From Anaerolineales bacterium (GTDB lineage: Bacteria; Chloroflexota; Anaerolineae; 4572-78; NAK82): DNA of 5,027 nucleotides. A model generated the notes under the pieces. It was given only the letters and a program-made list of their open reading frames with translations. It was not told the origin of the DNA and did no database searches. The position numbers and the translations under genes were made by a program. This document shows, in pieces, positions 1-5,027 of this stretch. Within the stretch, counting starts at the first letter, position 1. Every line of letters starts with the position of its first letter. The stretch spans positions 1-5,027 of the forward strand of contig JAHELX010000502.1 in NCBI GenBank assembly GCA_024643945.1, written 5' to 3'.

Positions 1-210
1 TCCCAGGCACGTCTCCACCTGGAGAGCGCCCTGCGCCTGGACCCGGAATTGGTCAGCGCTTACTATCACCTGGGGCTGGTGTACAAGCTTCTGGACCAGG
101 AGGAGACGGCCCACTTCGCCTTCTCCCGCGTCGTGGACCTGGACACCGGCGGCTTCTACCGCGACCAGGCCCAAACCGCCCTGCGCGAGATGGCCCAGGC
201 CAGTAAATAG
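1..210 (+). CDS. TPR-repeat protein, C-terminal fragment (5' end outside window)
   Basis: Frame 1 is open from the first base to a TAG at 208-210, giving 69 residues of a protein whose start lies left of the window. Residues about 18-51 fit one tetratricopeptide repeat: the pattern AYYHLGLVYKLL, then an alanine in the second helix (ETAHFAF), then VVDLD, places the usual small and aromatic residues at the expected spacing. Residues 1-15, ending ALRLDP, are the tail of a preceding repeat. The last about 18 residues (QAQTALREMAQASK) look like a capping helix. TPR units are helical scaffolds for protein-protein contact. The partner and the rest of the protein cannot be seen, so no specific role is assigned. 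The gene converges on the minus-strand glycosyltransferase gene and is probably not co-transcribed with it. Confidence is high for the TPR call and none for a particular function. Confidence 0.8.
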   Translation, partial: SQARLHLESALRLDPELVSAYYHLGLVYKLLDQEETAHFAFSRVVDLDTGGFYRDQAQTALREMAQASK

Positions 211-224
211 CCGTGGTTTCACCG

Positions 225-248
225 CCCCCTATAGTCCCCCCTGGGAGC
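225..248. repeat. possible decayed half copy of intergenic element A
   Basis: The segment CCCCCTATAGTCCCCCCTGGG at 225-245 resembles the left half of element A at 287-310 (C run, then TCAGT, then a C run, GCT and a G run). The shared core is AGTCCCCCC followed within a few bases by TGGG. Both lie in the same orientation about 62 bases apart. It may be a degenerate or partial copy, or chance similarity between C-rich stretches. The low complexity keeps confidence low. Confidence 0.25.
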
Positions 249-278
249 TTTCATGGGTAGGTTTTTTGGGACTGGCGA

Positions 279-360
279 ACCTCTCCCCCCCCTCAGTCCC
301 CCCCGCTGGGGGGGAAGCTTGGCTCCTCCCCCCAGCGGGGGGAGGCTGGGAGGGGGTAGA
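279..360. repeat. intergenic C/G-rich inverted-repeat element A
   Basis: This non-coding element lies between the convergent TPR and glycosyltransferase genes. It has a perfect 15-base inverted repeat: CCCCCCGCTGGGGGG at 299-313 and CCCCCCAGCGGGGGG at 328-342, separated by 14 bases that include AAGCTT. Each arm is also nearly self-complementary, so several foldings are possible. The outer flanks (C-rich 284-297, G-rich 345-356) can pair as well, so the whole stretch can fold into one long hairpin. Its left end, ACCTCTCCCCC at 279-289, is identical to the left end of element B at 4154-4164, and both right ends finish in a G-rich run. It begins about 13 bases after the minus-strand stop codon. 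It could act as a bidirectional terminator or mRNA 3' stabiliser for the two converging genes, but no T tract follows the hairpin. Exact boundaries are uncertain. Confidence 0.7.
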
Positions 361-372
361 AACCTCCACAAC

Positions 373-3072
373 CTACTTAACCTGCCATTTCCCGTTCACT
401 CGCGCCAGCGTGGCCAGCGGAACGCTGTCGCCGCTTGGGTTTCCCTGGCTGTCGAGGACGGGCAGGCGCTCACCGCTTTCCACCGAATACAGCCCGACGA
501 CGACTTGATAATCTCCATCAGGCAAATCCCCAGGCAGTGCCAACCGGTGGCCGTCATCCACCACCTCTCCCTGATCCCACACCGACGTCGGATAATGCCC
601 GTCGCGCGGCTGGCCGTCGTGCTGGGCGACCAGGGCTCCGGCGCTATCCAGCACATGCACGAAGACGGTCCAGTTCTGATCCATAGGACGCTCGGCTTGC
701 CAGTAAAGGGTTAGTTGCAGCTCATCGTCCAGGAGCGTCGGGTCATAGCCCAGCAGCATCATGCGCCCCCCCAACTCCACTTCAGTCTTACGCAGCGTGC
801 CCGCCGCGCTTTCCCCATTGCTGGGGAGTGCCATCTTGACGCTATCGGGTTCCTTTACCGCCAGCAGGCCGACGTCGGCGGGACCGCCCAGCGGCTCCAG
901 CGACGGGTGACGATACATACCCACCACCAGCCGGTAGACGCCGGGCGCTACGTCGGGCGGGATGGTCAGGACGTGGCGATCGCGCAGCACCTCGCCCGGT
1001 CGCCACAGGGACGTCGGGTAATAATCGCCGCCCGGCTGAAGATCGCTTTGGGTGATACCCCGGCCTGCCTCGTCCACCAGGTGGACGTAGCTGGAGTAGT
1101 CGAATTGAATCTCCGATTGCGGCTGCCAGTAAAGGGTGACGGTGAGTTTTTCGCCCGGCCGTGCGCTGGACGGCGACAGGTCGTAGCCGACCAGCCGCAT
1201 CACCCCGGCCAGCGCCACCTCGCGCGGATGGAGGGGAGGACGCTCCATGGCCGGGCCGACCACGCGCACCAGCGGCGGTATGTCGGCCGCCGGCTCCAGT
1301 TGCGCCTTGACTTCCAGGCCGGGCATCGCTTTGATGAGATAAACGGGACGTTGGCTCAATAGCGCCTGGTCGATCAAGCCGCCGATATTGGAATAGGTGG
1401 GATCGCTGACAATCAGGGGAAAGAGGCCCAGCAGGTCGGGACGGCGGCCCTCCACGTATTGGTAATACCAAAGGGGCATCATCTCGTTGCGATCGTTGCT
1501 GAGCAGCACCGCCCCCTGAGGAATCGGTTGAGCCAGGATGGCCTGCCACGTATCGCGTGCCGCGGTGTTGCCCGACTGGTCCACGAGCGGGAAATGGGTC
1601 ACCAGCAGGACGAGAGGTAAGGCCAGCGTCAGGGCCGCCACTCCCTGGGCTGTTAAGCGGTAGATGCCCTGCGCCAGGCGCCGGTAACCCCGCTGCCCGA
1701 AGTCGCCATAATTGATAGTCGAGCCCTTCCAGCGCAGCAGGCCGGCCGCCAGCCCCTGGGCCAGGGTCGCCACGCCCAGGCCCAGCCACAGGCTGACCAG
1801 CAGATAGGATGGGATAAAGAGCACCTGTATATCGCCGATGGAGTAGGCCAGGTTGAAGGCGACGCCCACGCCGTAGCCTAAGCCGGTCAGCGCCAGGAGC
1901 GCCCAGCGCCGGCCAACTGCCAGCCGTCCCAATCCGAGTAGCGCCAGGCCGACGCCGGCCAGCCCGATTTGATCGCGCAGCAATGCCCACGTCATCGCCA
2001 GTCGTTCGGCCCAGGCGATGGCAACGTCAGGCTGGGCCGCGGGCAGGGCCAGGTTGCCGGCGAAGACGGTGGCCGCCAGGTGATTCAAGAAGCCGCGCCA
2101 GGTGTTGGCGTAGAGAGTGAGGGTTTGGGTGTCACTCAAACGCAGGGTGGCGTAAGGCGTGTGCGGGGCACGCAAGGGCAAGTAGAGATACAGCAGCAAC
2201 GGCAACGCCAGGACCAGCAATAGCGCCAGCGCAAAGCCCGCCCGGCGCAGCAGGGAGCGCGGCGCGAACAGGCTCAGCGGCCGCGTCTCGGGGGCTGCCA
2301 TCCTTCTCCCCCAAGGGAGGTCTTGGACACTCCCCTGGCGATTGGCAGCCACTGCTCGGGCCGGACGATAAGTGAGCCAGAGAAAGAGCAGCACGCCCGG
2401 TAACAGCAGCAGCATCGTCACATGGTGGGTCAAGCTCAGGCCATAGACGAAAGCCAGCACCAGGCTGCGCCGGGCGAAATGGCCAATACGAGGCAGATAC
2501 CGGGGCGGCGGCGCTTCCTCAGCCTGGGCATGCTCAGCGAATCGCAGCAACAGCAGCAAGATCAAAGCTACGAAGAAAGCGTTGAAGGAGTAGACCTCGG
2601 CGATGATGGACTGGCTCCAGAAGGTCTGCCCCACGGCGAAGCTGGCGGCAGCGGTCGCTGCCGCCAGCCGGGCGGTCAGGGGATCGACGCCCGGCGCCCC
2701 AAGCCGAACGACGTGCAAGGCCAACGGGTAGCTCAGCCCGACGGCCAGGGCAGCCCACAGCGCCGAGAAGAGGTTCATCCGGTAAGCGACGTCGCCAAGG
2801 GGCAGGGCGTGGCTCCAGGCCCAGCCCAGCAGCAAATACAGGGGGTAGCCGGTGGGATGGGCGATGCCCAGGATGTAGGGCACAAACTGGAATTCTCCCC
2901 CATCGGCAAAGAGGACGGTGGGCGCCAGAGTAGCCAGGTATAGCACGAAACTGCCCAGCCCTATGACCAGGGCGGGCAGTATGTCGAACAAGAATTGGCG
3001 ATTATCCGGCGGCTGGGGATGCTCAAGAGGGAAGACGGTAGGTTTGCCGGATGCTAGCAAGTCACTATTCAC
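373..3072 (-). CDS. DUF2723/TMEM260-type membrane glycosyltransferase (GT117-like) with two C-terminal beta domains
   Basis: This 899-residue multi-spanning protein is probably a GT-C glycosyltransferase that uses a lipid-linked sugar donor on the outer membrane face. The N-terminal third matches the DUF2723 pattern: a first hydrophobic segment (about 33-50), an acidic DGGE loop (D57, E60), AHPTGYPLY (71-79), NLFSAL (100-105), EVYSFNAFF (159-167) and LTHH (214-217). Roughly 11-12 membrane segments run to about 494. Residues 500-615 form a soluble region (LSNDRNE, GRRPDLLGL, RPVYLI). Two related beta-rich domains follow, at about 622-725 and 769-872, each with GYD, LTLYWQ, VHxxD, YPTS, W..GEV and VVG.Y. 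Human TMEM260 is known to O-mannosylate Ig-like domains; mannose and protein as donor and acceptor here are inference. The start is open: GTG at 3072 overlaps the upstream gene by 8 bases, but TTG at 3060 has a better-spaced GAGGTGA. It is the second gene of an operon. The family call is strong and the substrate unknown. Confidence 0.85.
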   Translation of the reverse strand: MNSDLLASGKPTVFPLEHPQPPDNRQFLFDILPALVIGLGSFVLYLATLAPTVLFADGGEFQFVPYILGIAHPTGYPLYLLLGWAWSHALPLGDVAYRMNLFSALWAALAVGLSYPLALHVVRLGAPGVDPLTARLAAATAAASFAVGQTFWSQSIIAEVYSFNAFFVALILLLLLRFAEHAQAEEAPPPRYLPRIGHFARRSLVLAFVYGLSLTHHVTMLLLLPGVLLFLWLTYRPARAVAANRQGSVQDLPWGRRMAAPETRPLSLFAPRSLLRRAGFALALLLVLALPLLLYLYLPLRAPHTPYATLRLSDTQTLTLYANTWRGFLNHLAATVFAGNLALPAAQPDVAIAWAERLAMTWALLRDQIGLAGVGLALLGLGRLAVGRRWALLALTGLGYGVGVAFNLAYSIGDIQVLFIPSYLLVSLWLGLGVATLAQGLAAGLLRWKGSTINYGDFGQRGYRRLAQGIYRLTAQGVAALTLALPLVLLVTHFPLVDQSGNTAARDTWQAILAQPIPQGAVLLSNDRNEMMPLWYYQYVEGRRPDLLGLFPLIVSDPTYSNIGGLIDQALLSQRPVYLIKAMPGLEVKAQLEPAADIPPLVRVVGPAMERPPLHPREVALAGVMRLVGYDLSPSSARPGEKLTVTLYWQPQSEIQFDYSSYVHLVDEAGRGITQSDLQPGGDYYPTSLWRPGEVLRDRHVLTIPPDVAPGVYRLVVGMYRHPSLEPLGGPADVGLLAVKEPDSVKMALPSNGESAAGTLRKTEVELGGRMMLLGYDPTLLDDELQLTLYWQAERPMDQNWTVFVHVLDSAGALVAQHDGQPRDGHYPTSVWDQGEVVDDGHRLALPGDLPDGDYQVVVGLYSVESGERLPVLDSQGNPSGDSVPLATLARVNGKWQVK
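457..1209 (-). repeat. tandem duplicated domain within the glycosyltransferase gene
   Basis: Two copies of a roughly 104-residue domain are encoded at about 1209-898 and 768-457, joined by a linker of about 45 residues. Aligned by eye, shared positions include LVGYD/LLGYD, LTVTLYWQ/LQLTLYWQ, YVHLVDEAG/FVHVLDSAG, YYPTSLW/HYPTSVW, PGEVLRD/QGEVVDD and VVGMY/VVGLY. Traces remain in the DNA: CCAGTAAAGGGT occurs in both copies, near 701 and near 1127, and GACGTCGG occurs at the matching place in both. The pattern of alternating hydrophobic residues suggests beta-sandwich folds outside the membrane, perhaps binding sugar or acceptor. The duplication is clear; the fold and role are inferred. Confidence 0.8.
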
Positions 3073-4072
3073 CTCGATCGTAAGGTTTCACCTTCAACGC
3101 CCACCAGCCGGCCGCGACCAAGCCCAGTACCAGCAAAATGGGTAATGACAGGTTAATCACGTTACGCGTACTCAGCCCCTTGCCGGTGACCGGCATTAGT
3201 GTCTGCACCGGGGACTGAGGAACCTGTTCCAGGTCAACCGCGATCAATTGGGGCGTGGCCTGCTCATCATACGTGAACATGACCCGGATTGGGGCCGACG
3301 GCGGCTGGGATAAGGGCACTGCCTGACCCGGTCCGCGGGAGTTGAAGGCGGCCGTTCCGGCTGTTTCCAACAGAACCTCGACCGTCACCCTGGCCTCAGC
3401 CGGGATAGCTCCCACAGCCACCCGCAGCCGGCGTTCGCTGTAGTCCACTACCCCCTGGCTGGCCTGGACCATGGGAGAGGCCTTGACGTCGAGGGGCAAC
3501 AGGATGTCCACCACTCCACCGGTGGCAGTATCGCCGGCACGATTCTCAACCTGGACGGTCAAGGTGCTATCTTTCAAGTTGCCGGACAATCTCACCGGGA
3601 CAGGGGAACTATCACCCCAATAGTAGCCTAAGTTTACACGAACATCGGTCCCACTGCCAAATGAGACAGGCCAATTTGGGGCGACGGGATGCGCGCCTGG
3701 CGGCAGGCTCAGGTTCAAGACACCCGCGCCGGCCCCCAGGTTGGCAAACTGGTAGTAACCGTTACTATCGCTCACCGTTTGCGCCTGCCAGCCCCCGCCC
3801 TCTATCATGACGGTGATGCCGCTCTGGCGCCTGGCCTTGGAGTAATCGTACACGAAGCCCGACACGAGCGCGCCAGGTGGTCCCGGCGGCGGTTCTTGCC
3901 GGCCCCCTCCGCCCTCTCCTCCTCCGCCGCCGCCCTCACCAACGTTCGTCGGCGTGGGCAGCACGGTCCCCTGGGCCAACACGTCGCCGGATTCAGGCAG
4001 GACCATCAACGACATCAAGCTGAGCAGGATCGCTGCCGCAAGAAGCCAGGCCATTTGTCGCAAAGATGTCAT
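3065..4072 (-). CDS. exported, C-terminally anchored beta-sandwich surface protein
   Basis: This 335-residue protein is not recognised as a named family. Residues 1-33 form a signal peptide (Arg5, hydrophobic core about 8-25, likely cut after VLA33). A threonine/proline stretch (LPTPTNV, 38-44) and a Gly/Glu linker (about 45-57) follow. Residues about 66-150 resemble a carboxypeptidase-regulatory or CNA-B-like domain: VSGFVYD, ITVMIEG, SDSNGYYQFANL. Residues about 156-250 look like a second, DUF11/Ig-like beta domain (LTVQVENRAGDTATGGVVDILLP). The end has MPVTG (293-297), a membrane segment (about 306-323) and a short charged tail, reminiscent of an LPxTG sorting signal but with Met in place of Leu and an acidic ending, so plain membrane anchoring is equally possible. 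ATG at 4072 is supported by GAGGG with 6-base spacing. It is the first gene of an operon with the glycosyltransferase and may be its partner or acceptor. Confidence is high that it is real and low for its function. Confidence 0.7.
   Translation of the reverse strand: MTSLRQMAWLLAAAILLSLMSLMVLPESGDVLAQGTVLPTPTNVGEGGGGGGEGGGGRQEPPPGPPGALVSGFVYDYSKARRQSGITVMIEGGGWQAQTVSDSNGYYQFANLGAGAGVLNLSLPPGAHPVAPNWPVSFGSGTDVRVNLGYYWGDSSPVPVRLSGNLKDSTLTVQVENRAGDTATGGVVDILLPLDVKASPMVQASQGVVDYSERRLRVAVGAIPAEARVTVEVLLETAGTAAFNSRGPGQAVPLSQPPSAPIRVMFTYDEQATPQLIAVDLEQVPQSPVQTLMPVTGKGLSTRNVINLSLPILLVLGLVAAGWWALKVKPYDRGE
3069..3075 (-). promoter_or_regulatory. ribosome binding site that decides the glycosyltransferase start
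   Basis: On the minus strand the bases 3075-3069 read GAGGTGA, a strong Shine-Dalgarno match. It overlaps the candidate GTG start at 3072, so it cannot serve that codon. It sits 8 bases before an in-frame TTG at 3060-3058, a normal spacing. An in-frame stop at 3090-3088 rules out earlier starts beyond a few codons. The TTG would shorten the protein by four residues to 895 and place it just after the upstream TAG (3067-3065), which fits translational coupling. Confidence 0.6.
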
Positions 4073-4076
4073 GGCG

Positions 4077-4083
4077 CACCCTC
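4077..4083 (-). promoter_or_regulatory. ribosome binding site of the surface-protein gene
   Basis: The minus strand reads GAGGGTG at 4083-4077; its GAGGG core ends 6 bases before the ATG at 4072. This supports that ATG over the in-frame Met at residue 7, and the longer form keeps Arg5 at the front of the signal peptide. Confidence 0.7.
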
Positions 4084-4097
4084 GCTTTATCTAATCC

Positions 4098-4116
4098 CTG
4101 CACTATTATAGTGCAG
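4098..4116. promoter_or_regulatory. palindromic operator candidate over the -10 box
   Basis: The plus strand reads CTGCACTAT, T, ATAGTGCAG: perfect 9-base arms around one central base. It covers the whole -10 box and reaches about the predicted transcription start. A symmetric site here is the classic place for a dimeric repressor that blocks RNA polymerase. No regulator gene is visible in the window, so the binding protein is unknown. As RNA it would be transcribed only at its very edge, which argues against a terminator or leader hairpin. Confidence 0.6.
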
Positions 4117-4133
4117 TCGATGACTCTTGACAA
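4105..4133 (-). promoter_or_regulatory. sigma70-type promoter of the surface-protein/glycosyltransferase operon
   Basis: On the minus strand a -35 box TTGTCA (4133-4128, five of six consensus bases) is followed by exactly 17 bases and a perfect -10 box TATAAT (4110-4105). Transcription would begin near 4098, giving a leader of about 25 bases that holds the ribosome binding site of the gene starting at 4072. It is an AT-rich island in otherwise GC-rich DNA and points at the operon. The -10 box lies inside a palindrome, listed separately, which suggests control by a repressor. Confidence 0.75.
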
Positions 4134-4152
4134 GTCTTATGTTCAGTGAGCA

Positions 4153-4234
4153 GACCTCTCCCCCGGCCCCTCCCCTAACAGGGGAGGGGAGTAATCTCCC
4201 CTTCCCTGGGAGGGAAGGGGTCGGGGGTTAGGTC
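4153..4234. repeat. intergenic double-hairpin element B with inverted termini
   Basis: This 82-base non-coding element is bounded by GACCT (4153-4157) and its complement AGGTC (4230-4234). The outer arms continue to pair with a few mismatches. Inside are two perfect stems: CCCCTCCCC (4167-4175) with GGGGAGGGG (4181-4189) around loop TAACA, and CCCCTTCCCT (4198-4207) with AGGGAAGGGG (4211-4220) around GGG. Its left end ACCTCTCCCCC matches element A exactly, and it lies in the same orientation. It ends five bases from the stop codon of the PKD gene. Such a layout fits a dispersed MITE- or REP-like element, and it may also end transcription of the PKD gene before the next promoter. No target-site duplication is seen. 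Copy number elsewhere cannot be judged. Confidence 0.7.
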
Positions 4235-4239
4235 TTCCC

Positions 4240-5027
4240 CTATGGCACATTGGTGGGCGTGGGCTGCGGGCCAGAGGGCAGAGACTGGCTCCCCTGCAAC
4301 GGCAAGCCGCTTCCAAAACGATGCCACCCCAGGTCGATATCTCGGGTGTTATTGTCCTCGTTGGCCTCAACCACCGTGTTGTACGCATCAGCCCAGGCTC
4401 GGAGCGTGCCGCTATTGCTGAAGGTGTAATCGGACTCAAGCACGACGCACTGGCCGGCGCCAAACCACGATGCCTGCACTCCCCAGATGATGATGGGTGT
4501 GCCGTAGTCACTGCTAAAGTAGGCATTGACGTAGAAATTGTTGCCGAAGGTCACCGGGGTCGAGGACTGGTTACAGGCCGTGGCCCGCACGGTATAGCTG
4601 TTACCCGAGATAGGGATCAACTCTATATTGGCCACCACCAGGTCGGGCCTGGGCGGCGGAGGTGGGGGCGGCGTGAAGTTCTTGAGAATGAGCGGCAGGT
4701 AGATGGAGACGCCGGCCGGTGCCTCGACGATGGTGACCAGCGTTGTCGCCGTGAGCTGGCCGGCCGAATTGCTGGCGGTGACGATGGCCGTATAAGTGCC
4801 GGGTGCCGGGTAGGTGTGTGTCACCAGCGCGCCGCTTCCGCCTGTCCCATCGCCGAAGGCCCAGGTGTAGGTCACATTGCCACCGGCCGTAATGGTGGCC
4901 GTCAGCGAGGTGGGACTGCCTAAAGTGGTGGGGCTGTCGTTGGTTGCCTCCAGCCCGGTGATGGGCACCTCGGTGATGGTGACAATGGTCGTCGCCGTGA
5001 GCTCGCTGACCGAATTGCTGGCAGTGA
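4240..5027 (-). CDS. PKD-repeat surface protein with CARDB-like C-terminal domain (5' end outside window)
   Basis: The frame is open from the right edge to a TAG at 4242-4240, giving 262 complete codons with the stop; an in-frame GTG at 4968 lies inside a repeat and is not a credible start. The visible protein begins with the tail of one PKD domain (TASNSVSELTATTIVTI), then a full PKD domain with the signature YTWAFGDG and the ending HTYPAPGTYTAIVTASNS. Next come IYLPLILKNF, a proline run, and a CARDB-like domain from PDLVVANIELIP to DAYNTVVEANEDNNTRDIDL, whose W.DayN..vEaNE.NN pattern is typical. PKD and CARDB domains are extracellular beta-sandwiches used for adhesion or as spacers in secreted enzymes; any catalytic part would be upstream. 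The C-terminus, PTPTNVP, is abrupt and only five bases from element B, so the element may have supplied the stop. The gene is separated from the next operon by element B and a promoter. Domain calls are firm; the overall function is unknown. Confidence 0.85.
   Translation of the reverse strand, partial: TASNSVSELTATTIVTITEVPITGLEATNDSPTTLGSPTSLTATITAGGNVTYTWAFGDGTGGSGALVTHTYPAPGTYTAIVTASNSAGQLTATTLVTIVEAPAGVSIYLPLILKNFTPPPPPPPRPDLVVANIELIPISGNSYTVRATACNQSSTPVTFGNNFYVNAYFSSDYGTPIIIWGVQASWFGAGQCVVLESDYTFSNSGTLRAWADAYNTVVEANEDNNTRDIDLGWHRFGSGLPLQGSQSLPSGPQPTPTNVP
4730..5027 (-). repeat. direct repeat from tandem PKD domains, period 246 bases
   Basis: Bases 4730-4781 and 4976-5027 align without gaps at an offset of 246 bases (82 codons), with about 44 of 52 positions identical by hand count, including CCGAATTGCTGGC in both. 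They encode the equivalent ends of successive PKD domains (SNSAGQLTATTLVTI and SNSVSELTATTIVTI). The array is cut by the right edge and more copies probably follow beyond it. Confidence 0.8.

Noticed and set aside
233..273. Possible rho-independent terminator for the TPR gene (AGTCCC ... TTTTTT GGGACT)
   Set aside because: The complementary hexamers are 29 bases apart with the T run inside the loop, and no stable stem directly precedes the T run.
298..342. CRISPR-like repeat unit
   Set aside because: There are only two inverted, not direct, arms and no regular spacers.
253..714. Plus-strand open frame starting in the intergenic region
   Set aside because: It begins within the C/G-rich element, giving a Pro/Gly-rich start, and runs antisense to the glycosyltransferase C-terminus; no Shine-Dalgarno sequence is seen.
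715..1362. Plus-strand open frame of 215 codons, and others at 2422-2943 and 4321-4923
   Set aside because: These are antisense shadows of real genes, with low-complexity His/Arg/Gln-rich products and no recognisable motif.
842..1990. Long minus-strand open frame of 382 codons inside the glycosyltransferase gene
   Set aside because: It is a shifted frame of a clearly coding gene in GC-rich DNA; the product is rich in Arg, Gly and Pro with no domain pattern, while the main frame has family motifs throughout.
4127..4155. Plus-strand TTGACA at 4127-4132 as a rightward promoter
   Set aside because: No acceptable -10 box lies about 17 bases downstream, and no plus-strand gene follows.
4145..4240. 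Target-site duplication around element B
   Set aside because: The bases flanking 4153 and 4234 do not match, so transposition cannot be shown from this window.
4143..4526. Minus-strand open frame of 127 codons across element B
   Set aside because: It overlaps the PKD/CARDB gene in another frame and reads through the hairpin element; the product has no domain character.

Overview
This GC-rich window looks like a member of the Chloroflexota, most likely near Anaerolineae, Caldilineae or Ardenticatenia. That is an inference from protein style, not from a marker gene. The signs are a TMEM260/DUF2723-type GT-C membrane protein with paired C-terminal beta domains, a PKD protein carrying a YLPLILKN segment before a proline run and a CARDB-like domain, an MPVTG-like C-terminal anchor, and C/G-rich hairpin elements between genes.

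Layout from left to right: (1) bases 1-210 hold the 3' end of a plus-strand TPR protein. (2) Bases 211-372 are a convergent intergenic region dominated by a C/G-rich inverted-repeat element (A), with a possible decayed half copy beside it. (3) On the minus strand, 3072-373 encodes an 899-residue multi-spanning protein of the DUF2723 / TMEM260 / glycosyltransferase family 117 type, ending in two tandem copies of a beta-rich domain. (4) Just upstream and overlapping it by 8 bases, 4072-3065 encodes a 335-residue exported protein with a signal peptide, a Gly-rich linker, beta-sandwich domains and a C-terminal membrane anchor. (5) Bases 4073-4239 hold a near-consensus sigma70-type promoter whose -10 box lies inside a perfect 9+1+9 palindrome, followed by a second element (B) made of two perfect hairpins between short inverted termini. 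(6) On the minus strand from beyond the right edge to 4240 lies the 3' part of a PKD-repeat surface protein.

The exported anchored protein and the membrane glycosyltransferase form a tight two-gene operon driven by one visible promoter. A plausible reading is a cell-surface unit in which the GT-C protein transfers a sugar from a lipid carrier outside the membrane, and the beta-sandwich protein is its acceptor, partner or neighbour. No acceptor or sugar can be read from the sequence. The PKD/CARDB protein is another surface protein but is separated from the operon by element B and the promoter. No RNA gene, CRISPR array, transposase or phage gene is seen. The most distinctive local signals are the palindrome over the promoter and the two related hairpin elements placed just after stop codons.
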